This document shows positions 52,561-62,476 of a stretch of 64,000 nt of DNA, piece by piece (position 1 is the stretch's first letter; each line of letters opens with the position of its first letter). Source of the stretch: Populus alba. Its lineage: Eukaryota; Streptophyta; Magnoliopsida; Malpighiales; Salicaceae. Under the pieces are notes generated by a model, which ran no database searches, had not been told where the DNA came from, and saw only the letters and a list, made by a program, of their open reading frames with translations. Location of the stretch: positions 2,728,001-2,792,000 of the forward strand of contig NC_133291.1 in the NCBI RefSeq assembly GCF_005239225.2. The letters run 5' to 3'. A program made the position numbers and the translations under genes.

Positions 52561-52909
52561 TAGGGGTGAGCAGAAAAACCGAGAAATCGAGAAAACCGAG
52601 AAAAAAGTAACCGAAAAAACTGACTGGTTCGGTTCGGTATCGGTTATAGGCTTGTAAAACCGAACCGAACCGAAAAATAACCGAAAAAACCGAACCGAAC
52701 AGAAAAATAACCGAAAAAAACCGAGCTAGACCGGAAAAAACCAGAGCCAAACCGAGAAAACTGAGCCAACACCGGAAAAACCGAGCCAACCCGGTTTGAA
52801 CCGGTTTTTTCCCTTAAAAAACCAAACCGAAACCGGTCAGTTAGAACTGGTTTTGATTTGGTTACTTTTTTTGATAAAAACCGAACCGAATCGAATTTGC
52901 TCACCGCTA
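52561..52909. mobile_element. hAT-like miniature element filled with CCGAAC-type repeats
   Basis: Terminal inverted repeats TAGGGGTGAGCA (left) and TGCTCACCGCTA (right) match at 11 of 12 positions. Flanks read CTATTGG on the left and CTATCGG on the right, a probable short target-site duplication with one mismatch. The interior is a degenerate repeat of ACCGAA/AACCG on the left half and its complement (GGTTCGGTTCGG) embedded within, so the whole element can fold. TAGGGGTG-type ends are typical of plant hAT elements. Confidence 0.6.
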
Positions 52910-53224
52910 CTATCGGCCCCTATTTTCATGCCAAGCCATTGTTCTGTCTTAACCGGAAGGCAGCTGAGAGGACTACAAGGGCTATAAAATAAGGGAACTT
53001 GTAAAATAGATTAATATCTCTCGTTCCACCGCCTATTTCATTTGACTTTCAGAGGAAGGTGTTTCGAAACCCAATTTAATTGACTTTTCGATAACAAGGT
53101 GAGTTAATCTATTTTGATACAGGAAAAAGCTTAATCAGCCACCAACTCTGCACTAATCATGTCCTACAGCTTGACCTTTGCTTTTTTAAGGCTTTTATAT
53201 ACACACACAACATATAATGAATAA

Positions 53225-55450
53225 CTAGCCTTGGTACCCGCGCTATGCCGCGGGTCTTTTTTTTGTATAAAAATATATAAAAAAACAAAAATTTCAAAAT
53301 CTTGGGTTTGGCTGCAACACCTGATCTAAAAATAATATTTATAATATTAATAATAAAATTAAACTTGCATGACCGAAGTTTAAGTGAGCCTAATTGCAAC
53401 ACCGGACTCAAGAATTTTGGATGTGGGTCTGGCTATAAGGTCGTGTTATAAAAATGTAATAATTAAATAAACTAATAAAAAAAAACAAAGAAAAAAAATC
53501 AACAGAAAGGAAAAAACTAATGAAGAAAAAGAAAAAAAAATAAATTAATTGGGTTAACCCTTTAAACCAGGTTATCCCGTAAAACCTGAGATTTACGTAA
53601 TGAAATTTTGATAACTAAATAGAAAAAAAATGACGGGTTTACCTAGAATTAATTGGGTTAACCCATCAAACCAAGTTAATCTGTCAAGCTCAGGATACGT
53701 ACCATGAAAGTATGGAAGTCTGATAACTAAATAGAAAGAAAATTAACTTTAACTAATCCTTGGTACCCGCGCTATGCCGCGGGTCATTTTTTTGTATAAA
53801 AATATTTAAAAGGAACAAAAATTTAAAAATCTTGGGTTTTTTTCAAGTCATCTCAAGAATCTTGGGTTTGGCTGCAACGCCTGACCTAAAAGTAATATTT
53901 ATAATATTAATAATAAAATTAAACTTGCATGACCCAAGTTTAAGTGAGCCTAATTGCAACACCGGACTCAAGAATTTTGGATGTGGGTCTGGCTATAAGG
54001 TCGTGTTATAAAAGTGTGATAATTAAATAAACTAATTAAAAAAAAACAAAAGAAAAAAATGAACAGAAAGAGAAAAACTAATGAAAAAAAAGAAAAAGAA
54101 ATTAAATTAATTGGGTTAACCCTTTCATGAAAGTTTGATAACTAAATAGAATTTAATTTTTTTTAATGAATTTTTTTGTTTGATTTAGTTTGTTAATGTT
54201 ATATATTTTTTTTAGTTATCAGATTTATAATATTAATAATATTAATAATAAAATTAAACTTGCATGACCCAAGTTTAAGTGGGGTGGCTGCAATACCAGA
54301 TCCAATAGTCTTGGATGTGGGTCTGGCTGCAAGGTCGTGTCATAAAAGTGTGATAATTAAATAGATTGATTAAAAAGAAAAAAACAAAAAAAAAACTAAC
54401 AGAAAAAAAAACTAATGAAGAAAAAGAAAAAAAATGAATTAACTGGATTAACCCGTCAAATCTGGAATTTGCATCATGAAAGTTTGATAACTAAATAAAT
54501 GAAAAAAATTAACGGATTTACCTAAAGTTAACTGGGTCAACCCATCAAACCAAGTTAACCCGTCAAGCCAGGATACATGTTATGAAAATCTGATAATTAA
54601 ATAGAAAAAATTTAATACCAACAAACTAAATCAAACAAAAAAAAATTCATTAAAAAAACAAAAAAAATTAAAACGAAAAAAAATAAGACAGTTAAATAAT
54701 ATATATAATATAATATAATAATAATATATTAATAATGAGTAAAGTGAGGCGTGGAAAAAAAACACTCTCATGCTTAGGAATAATATAATATAATATAATA
54801 TAATAATAATATATTAATAATAAGTATAGTGAGGCGTGAAAAAAAAATGATGTATAGGAGGCGTGGGGAAGCTACAATGCTTTGGTACCCGCGCTATGCC
54901 GCGGGTCATTTTTTTTGTATAAAAATATAAAAAAAACAACAAAAATTTAAAAATCTTGGGTTTTTTTGCAAGGCCATACCCAAGAATCTTGGGTTTGGCT
55001 GCAACGCCTGACCTAAAAATAATATTTATAATATTAATAATAAAATTAAACTTACATGACCCAAGTTTAAGTGAGCCTAATTGCAACACCGGACTCAAGA
55101 ATTTTGGATGTGGGTCTGGCTATAAGATCGTGTTATAAAAGTGTGATAATTAAATAAACTAATTTAAAAGAAAGAAAGAAAAAAAAACAACAGAAAGGAA
55201 AAACTAATGAAGAAAAAGAAAAAAAAATAAATTAAGTGGGTTAACCTTTTTAAACCAGGTTATCCCGTAAAACCTGAGATTCGCGTAATGAAAGTTTGAT
55301 AACTAAATAGAAAAACAATGACGGGTTTACCCAGAATTAATTGGGTTAACCCATCAAACCAAGTTAACCTGTCAAGCTCAGGATACGTATCATGAAAGTA
55401 TGAAAGTCTGATAATTAAATATAAAGAAAATTAACTTTAACAAACTAAAC
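53225..55450. mobile_element. Tandem Helitron-like repeat family (three hairpin-bearing copies plus a partial)
   Basis: Hairpins ACCCGCG-CTATGC-CGCGGGT lie at 53236-53255, 53765-53784 and 54887-54906. Each is followed by the same body: TTTGTATAAAAATAT, CTTGGGTTTGGCTGCAAC, AAACTTGCATGACC, GGATGTGGGTCTGGCTATAA, then about two diverged 100-bp subrepeats containing GGGTTAACCC and GATAACTAAATAGA. Approximate copies are 53225-53756, 53757-54170 (truncated), 54222-54625 (no hairpin) and 54880-55450. Read on the minus strand, the first copy ends with hairpin, ACCAAGG, then CTAG followed by T, which is the textbook Helitron 3' end; the other copies have degenerate ends. No helicase gene is present. 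Confidence 0.5.
54700..54840. repeat. AATAT-type low-complexity tract, duplicated
   Basis: Two similar stretches (about 54700-54760 and 54780-54840) of TAATATAATATAATAATAAT followed by GTGAGGCGTG and an A run, within the Helitron-like cluster. Confidence 0.7.
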
Positions 55451-57640
55451 TAATATAATTGTCAGGTTAACTTGATTTCGTTCTAAACTCATAATATTTA
55501 GATTTGACTTGATTTTTTAAAATATGTTTTAAAATAAATTTATTAACCGGGTTATGAGCCGGAATCGATAATAACTTTGATCTTGGCAATCCTGACAACT
55601 AATATAATAAAAAGATGTTTCGTAAAACCTGATTAACTCGTGAATTGATAAACTAAATCTAGAATTAGTTTGGTTCCAGAACAAAAATGAGTTGAACGAA
55701 TCCACAATTATATGAATTTTTGATTTAGAGTCGATTTGAATCAACCTGTGTTTTTTAAAATATTAATTTTATTTTTTATGAAAAAAAATTATTTTATATT
55801 TTAAATTATTTTGATGCGCTAATCTTCAAAATATTTTTTTCAAAAATAAAAAAATATATTCTTTTAATGTATTTCAATATAAAAAGTATTTTGAAAAATA
55901 ATAACCATAATACCAAACATGTCTAAAAAATTAAAATGATTGAATTGGTTTGAGATCAACCTCTCATGTGTTAATCACTTGATAAAAAATTATGAAAAAA
56001 TAATACTCTTTTAAGATATTAAAAAAAATAATACTTTTTTCATGAGATGATTTTATTACGATTATGGTATTGTTATGAGATGATTTTAAACAAAAATTTT
56101 ATATTTTCTATATTTGCTATCTTCATTGTATTATTTCGATCTCTATTATTTATTACGATTATGGTATTGTTACAATGTCTAAGATAATAAAAGATATTTT
56201 TTTTCATGTTTTTTTACATGAAAATATATTAAACTAATATTTTTTAATTTTAACATGAAAATATTATAACATCAAAACAATTCTAAAATATATAAACATT
56301 GCTTGTAGGCAGCCGATTGCATTTTTCATAACGGCTGTAATTAGGCTACCACCCTACCCTTCTTTTAGTTTAAAACAAAAAAAAACAAAACAAAGGAAAA
56401 AGATGGAAGACAACTCGCTTCCCTTTCTAAATTCTTTTGACTTCTCCAAAGAAAAGAACATGGCTTTAATTTCAAACAGTTGCTTGCACATTGCACTTTA
56501 ATAAAGTTGCTTCCACTAAGAGAGAGAGGTCTTAGTATACCATTGATTTTCTAATTTCTTATTTGATAAAGTTGCTTCTACTAAGACTAAGAGAGAGATC
56601 TCAGTATACAATTGATTTCCTAATTTCTTATTTGATAAAGTTGCTTCCACTAAGAAACTTAAGCACGCCCCCGAGCAAGTTTGGCGGGTAAGCTACTGGT
56701 GAAATGGTAACATTAATTTTTTCCCCATGGTTGCATATCTCAAGGCTCATTATTTAATTCTATAGTTGTAATTAATGACTCCTAACCTACCTGTGGCAAT
56801 GGGTCCCATTTCATCTTACCACTCACAGTGGATCATTTTGAAGTGATTGGCTCTGCCAGTCTCTTCCTCTAATTGTATCCAGTCCGCCAATTTCAATTCA
56901 GAATTTAATTTGGGTTAAATCTTAATTTAAATTATACAATAATTGATCAAGTCAATCTAATAAAACAACTCATAATCTGATTTATATGATTGAAAACTAT
57001 GTTGTATATAATAATTGATCAAGTCAATGTAACAAAACATTCTGAAATCTTATTAATTTAATCAAAAATTAGTTCGTTAATAAAATAATTGATGGAAAAT
57101 GTATAGCATGGTTGAGATTCTGTATAAAATATATTTTGATGGAAAATGTATTACAAATAATATTTTTAATATTACTATATTAAAATAATTTAAGACGCGA
57201 TGAAAAAAAGACAACCTTACAAAAATATATGAAGAATCCAATAAAACCAGGAAGAAGAAGAAAAAATACTAACTTTAAAAACACCAAATGAAAAGAAAAT
57301 CAAAGAAAAATGAAATAAGCAGGCAATTTCGATCAACAAATAACTGAATGAACAACTCATGCACATAAAAAAAATAAATACTTCAACTGATTACAATATG
57401 TCTACATATGTTAATTAAATAAATTTTCGACAAAAAAAAACATTGATAATGATAGTAGAGTTGATACAATCGAAATAGTTTCATATATTTATTTTAATAA
57501 TATATTATTTTTCATTTAAAAAAAAAAATTTCATTCTCATTTCTTATTTTTATTCCCATCTAATAAAAATATGTTAGCTTTTTATCTTCATTCTCTTTTT
57601 TTTTCCTATAATTATTGTTTTATTACTTTTTAATTAAAAA
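55451..57640. other. Intergenic spacer, AT-rich
   Basis: No supported gene. Contains AT-rich miniature copies at about 55750-55920 and 57130-57190 and the short tandem triplication at 56501-56655. Confidence 0.55.
56501..56655. repeat. Tandem triplication, unit 65-69 bp (third copy truncated)
   Basis: Copies begin at 56501, 56566 and 56635 with ATAAAGTTGCTTC. The first two continue through CACTAAG or its variant, a GAGAGAGA run, AGTATAC and CTAATTTCTTATTTG. The third stops after about 21 nt. Confidence 0.85.
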
Positions 57641-57649
57641 CATTTTCCA

Positions 57650-57836
57650 TCTTCTCTGCAGGCCCCCCTTTTTTATTTTCGCTTTTATCACCCTCTCTTT
57701 CCATCAGGCAGCAAGCAGCAACAGAGAAGCAAAGATGCCGCCGAAGTTTGACCCATCTCAGGTGGTCGACGTTTACGTGAGGGTAACCGGCGGCGAAGTT
57801 GGTGCAGCCAGTTCCCTCGCTTCCAAAATCAGACCA
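57650..57836 (+). pseudogene. Truncated 60S ribosomal protein L12 fragment
   Basis: An ATG at 57735 opens with [20 protein letters not shown] and continues [14 protein letters not shown], the unmistakable start of eukaryotic RPL12 (about 166 aa when complete). After about 34 codons the similarity stops; the frame then reads a few unrelated residues to a stop at 57855-57857. The upstream part (from about 57650) looks like an RPL12 5' leader (pyrimidine-rich, then CAGCAAGCAGCAACAGAG). The P-to-S and G-to-R changes near the break suggest it is no longer selected. It is fused directly to unrelated sequence that continues past 58400. Confidence 0.8.
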
Positions 57837-58850
57837 CAACTACCTCTCTTCCTCTGATCTGCCTCACGACTACCAGCTTCCATTACCCCTCTCACTCTCA
57901 ACCAAACAGACCGGCTCCCCTGCACAGCCGCCTCCAGCAACAGCTCTTAGCCGGCGACAGACCCACGGCTTCCTTCTTCAACCGTAGCCGCCCGTTCTTC
58001 ATTTCTCACCGACGCCAGCTCTAAGAAAGAACCAAGAACAGACTTGTAAACAAATTAATTAAAACCAACTGCTGTTTGGGTTTGCCTTTTTCTTTTGTTT
58101 CAGGTGAAGATAGATCTCCACCGGTGGAGAAGATTTGCAGGAAAGTGAAGGCCGAACTTTAAGGCAGCACCGCCGACGCAGAAGCAAAGAAGGGACCGTG
58201 CGGCTTCGATCCAGTGGGCTGCGTTCTGACGAAGGCGACGATCTGCGGAGGAGAAGGAACCGAGTTTGAGAACGGATTTTTAAAAGTTGATTGCTGTAGA
58301 AGACTTTGCAGTCTGCTTCCTCTGGAGTTGACACCATCTGCCGGAACCAGAAAGAAAAGAGAAAACAGAGAAGCCCCTCTTTTGGAGAACATGATCTTAG
58401 ATTGAGCCGGATTGCAAAAGAGAGAAATGGAGCACCAAATATATGTAACCAATTGTTAATCATTATTACAAATTAATAATTAACCAAATGGCTATTTCCT
58501 TTGGTAAAGCAGATTGCAAGCAACAGATAATTAATTACTCATGTATTCTACAGGGTTTGTTGTTTTTTTTTACAGTATTTATGCATGGTTTGCGTGGAAA
58601 AGCAAGAAGAGAAGAAGCAACCTGGCCTGCGGGAGGTACTTGCTGCTGTTGCTGGTCTGTCGTGAGGATGGTGGTCCACAGTGGAGCTGCTGGTGGTCGA
58701 CGGTGGAGGTGCTGGTGATCCACTTCAGCCACTGGTGAAGGCAGAAAAACAACGGTGGATGTTGATTGCTAGTGTAGTAGATGTTGATTGCTAGTGTGGG
58801 TTCTGGCCAGGAAAAAGGAGAGCTGACAATGTTTTCAAATATCAGAAATG
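57837..58850 (+). mobile_element. GC-richer chimeric, probably transposon-derived segment
   Basis: Directly after the RPL12 break there is a Pro/Ser/Thr-rich open frame (57799-57987 frame), then an intron-like TTTTGTTTCAG acceptor at about 58103, then frames reading EDRSPPVEKICRKVKAEL and GPCGFDPVGCVLTKA with no family I recognise. A (CTG)-rich block at about 58630-58740 resembles filler seen in repetitive poplar elements. The codon-like composition differs from the flanking AT-rich DNA. I read it as captured gene pieces rather than a functional gene. Confidence 0.4.
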
Positions 58851-59095
58851 CACAATGAAAACGGAAATGATGCCAAAGATTGAAAAGACTGGCATTCTAT
58901 TATTTTAAAGGTGATAAGATAAGATGTCAGACAATTTAGAATTCGGCAGCCTAATTTTTCAGACACCATCATGATGTCGTTGACAGAAGAAAAAAGAAGA
59001 CCTAATTACAGGGGAAGAAAACAAACACCACATCATGACGTCTTTATTTTTTTTTAATTTCGTGACAGAGACGATATGTTTTAGCAGGGAAAACC

Positions 59096-59123
59096 GTGGG
59101 GAAAGCTACAGTACTTTCCCCAC
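59096..59123. repeat. Perfect 10-bp-stem hairpin
   Basis: GTGGGGAAAG and its complement CTTTCCCCAC enclose the loop CTACAGTA. A degenerate version (GTGGGGAAGCTACAATGC) is present at about 54863, next to a Helitron-like hairpin, so this may be the end of a repetitive element. Confidence 0.8.
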
Positions 59124-60101
59124 GCGTTTTAGAGTTCTGTAATGAAAGAAATTTTTGTTTTTACATTTTAAAAATAGTTTTCTAAAGATGAATTTTTTTT
59201 TATTTTTTATTTTAAATTATTTTTTTGGATGTTTTTATATTATTTTGATATATTGGTGTTAGATATAATTTTTTAAAATTCAAATAATATTATTTTAATA
59301 TATATTTAAAAAAAATACTTAAAAAAAACAACCACTACACTTTCAAATATTTTCAAAAATAATTGCGGGATATATGATTTAAAAGTTTTTACTTACAGCG
59401 TGATAATAATTTATGTTTGGATAGGTTAGGTTTGGGATATTGGTAGTTTACAGGACTTCCATGCACAATTTTATTATACACTTTTTTAACAGGTCTTATA
59501 GCATATGGTTTACAGAATGGATTAGTTTTTTAGTTGCAAATTTACATAACTATACGAAGAGTCTGTGAAGAATATCTATTCTAAAAAGCATTAAGGTGTA
59601 ATTAAAAAAAATAAAATCACCTACAGAGTTAACATATTTTAATTAAAAATGTAATTCTGAAAATACAATAAGAAACCCCCCCTTCCATCTTTAAACTAGT
59701 AAAAAGTCCTCCAAATCCTGTCCTTTGCTACCAGTCCTTTCCTATCCAGCACCATGCACTAGAAGTCTAAAACGATTCATCAAGGAACAAAAAGAGAGTT
59801 AGTAGCCTAGTCACGGTACTCGATTGATGCAGTTAGGACTATAGGGACTGAAACGAAACACACCGCACAATACACGGACCAAAAAAGACACAGAAAAAAC
59901 AACGCTAAAATATGCCTAGGAAGTAGGAACAACTTCTAGAATCCCCAACCCCCAAATCAGGACCCCCGAAACAAAACCAACTTCCACTGAACACACAAAA
60001 TCCATCTACCCCTTCAATTTCAAATCCCAGCTCAAAAATCAAAAGTTCAAATCGCTTCCTAATCCACCACCACCACCGCAACCGCAACCGCAACCGCCAT
60101 C
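59124..60101. other. Upstream region of PGP1
   Basis: An AT-rich miniature element copy (about 59150-59345) is followed by the presumed PGP1 promoter and leader, ending in a (CCG/CAA)-rich leader directly before the start codon. The minus-strand frame at 59905-60093 is an antisense artefact. Confidence 0.5.
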
Positions 60102-62476
60102 ATGCCAACCATTAAACTAAGCATGGCAGTTTCACTCCTTCACCACAAAAAATTAGCCCACACAATCACCACCACCACCTCCACCTCCACCGCCAACCCC
60201 ACCCCATTTCTCACTCCTCACTCTCTCTCTACACCCCTAAATAGCGATAAAAGTTTGCGCGCGTTAACACCCTGCGCACACCTCCCCTCTAATAAGAATA
60301 ATAAAAATACCCCCTATTATTACCATTATAACATTACTAGTTATAATAATAACAAAAGTAGCAAAAACTTTTTAGGAGCTACGTTTCGTGGCTCTCTTTT
60401 ATTTCCCTCCCGCAAATCTAGTTCATCCACCCGCTTCCCCAGATCCAACTCGCCGCCTTCAGCTTCCACTCCCGGGTCGGGTTTCGTTTCCGATATGGGA
60501 GCCGAGAATAAAATCGACGGCGATGTTGATTGGCATAAAAATGACCGTCAAAATCAACCGCCGTCAATGTTACCGTCCATGCAGAATCACGATTCTAAAT
60601 TGCTCACTTTGCCTACCATTTTAACCCTCGGTCGCGTAGCTGCCGTGCCGCTACTTGTTGCCAGTAAGCACCGTTTTAGTTTTTTTTTTTCAAGTTATGA
60701 TTTTTATTTTACGCGTGTTTATTAGTTCTGGGTTCTTAATTTTGTTTTTTATTGGCTAATTGGATTTTTAATGGTAATTTGATATTATTTTTTTTTAGAG
60801 ATTTGTATTGATTTAAATGGTTTTAATGGCATTTTGAGCTGTAGATTTTATTATTGGAGCAATGCTTCTCTCTCTCTTTTTTGCAATTTATTGGAAGCAT
60901 GAAATTAGTTTATCATTTTGGTGGTTAAAGCGAGCATGATTTTTGTATTTATGCTAAATTTTGTTTTTAGTTTTGCATTCCATTTGAATATTTTAAAGTT
61001 GTAGAAATAAAATTTAATTGAATAATTTTTATTCTTAGAATTAAAATTTAAATGTGATTTGGATTCAAAGAGTCTGACGCTGTAATTTTTTGTGCTGTAG
61101 CATTTTATGTGGACAGTTGGTGGGCAAGAACCGCTACAACAAGTATTTTTGTTGCCGCAGCAATTACTGATTGGCTTGACGGGTACCTTGCACGAAAGGT
61201 GTTGTCTTTTATACGATCAGAAAGAGACAGTAAATTCTGTTGCTATAGTTTTGTGTGATTGGTTAAATTTAAATGTTTCGTTGTGTTGCAGATGAAGTTA
61301 GGCACGGTTTTTGGTGCGTTTTTGGATCCGGTAGCTGATAAGGTAATGGACCTAATGATGTTTTTTCATGCGTAGTGGAATTAGCATGTATGGTCTGTTC
61401 AACTTGTGAGAAATGTTTGAGAGTTCTTATTTGTTTCTTATGTCTATTAAATGCAGCTTATGGTTGCTGCTACCTTGATCTTATTATGTTCCCGACCTCT
61501 GGAGGTTGCAATGTTTAGAGAAGTACCGTGGCTATTCACTGTACCGGCAATTGCAATTATTGGACGGGAGGTAATGCAGATATGAATGTACCTATTACCT
61601 GTAATTCTTGTAAATTCATAACCAACATCAAGAACATCTTTTGTGTGGCATTGCTCTTCGAAATATAATGATGCATTTTCTTGTTTTCTTTGGGTTTGTT
61701 GCAAGTCCTTAGTTGGGTTTTTTCAAGGAACTCAATGGTAGGTTGTTTTTTATGTGATCGTGAATCATGTCAATCCTCTTCAACCATAGACAATTGCATC
61801 AATGAATCATTATTGTTTTCAGAGTGCCTATGTCATATGCTATTCATCTTTCTCCCTTCAGGTGATCATGTATTCTTGTGAGATATCGTGGATTTAATCC
61901 GACCAACTGATTTGCTTTTTCGTTTTTAGATAACCATGTCTGCAGTTAGAGAATGGGCTGCTTCACAGAATACAAGACTTTTAGAGGTTTGTTTGCTGCT
62001 GTCCAAGCTCCACAACCACCTCTCCCTTTTCTTCTCCAACTTTTCAAAAAAAATCAGCTGTTAAGAGAAAATGCCTTACTATTAACTGTGATTTATATAT
62101 TAAGAATGATTCCTATTCTCAGGCTGTTGCTGTAAATAACTTAGGCAAATGGAAAACTGCTACCCAGATGATTTCACTAACTATCCTCTTGGCTACCCGA
62201 GACAGCAGGTCCCATCTATTTCCTATCACATGGTCCCTCCTGCTATGTGGTTTATTTACTCTAACTTGGTGATTGCTGTCTCAGAAGATTTTTTTGTGTC
62301 ATTCCCTGTATCTGACAGTTTCTTTGTTCCCTTGTCCTTTTTCTTTGTTGTGCAGCCTTGGAGGACCAGGGATTTTAGTACCTTCAGGTGTCCTTTTACT
62401 TTATATCTCAGCAGGTCTTTCTGTATGGTCTTTAGCTATATATATGAGTAAGATATGGAAAGTATTGCTGAAGTAG
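60102..62476 (+). CDS. PGP1: CDP-diacylglycerol-glycerol-3-phosphate 3-phosphatidyltransferase (PGP synthase)
   Basis: Exons 60102-60663, 61101-61198, 61292-61342, 61457-61570, 61930-61986, 62123-62208 and 62356-62476 give 362 aa. The enzyme makes phosphatidylglycerophosphate from CDP-diacylglycerol and glycerol-3-phosphate, the committed step to phosphatidylglycerol in plastids and to cardiolipin in mitochondria. The CDP-alcohol phosphotransferase signature is complete: D211-x2-D214-G215-x2-A218-R219-x8-G228-x3-D232-x3-D236 (starting DWLDGYLARK). Hydrophobic membrane segments surround it (about 166-187, 200-212, 238-250, 258-275) and the C-terminus (VLLLYISAGLSVWSLAIYM). The first ~165 residues are Ser/Thr/Asn/Pro-rich, a long organellar transit region with poly-Thr and poly-Asn runs; it is longer than in Arabidopsis PGP1 (296 aa as I recall), perhaps partly from microsatellite growth. 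A second ATG at 60123 is also possible. Confidence 0.95.

Noticed and set aside
52561..52909. CRISPR-like or telomere-like array from the ACCGAA repeats
   Set aside because: There are no spacers or fixed unit, the host is a plant, and inverted ends define it as a transposon-type element.
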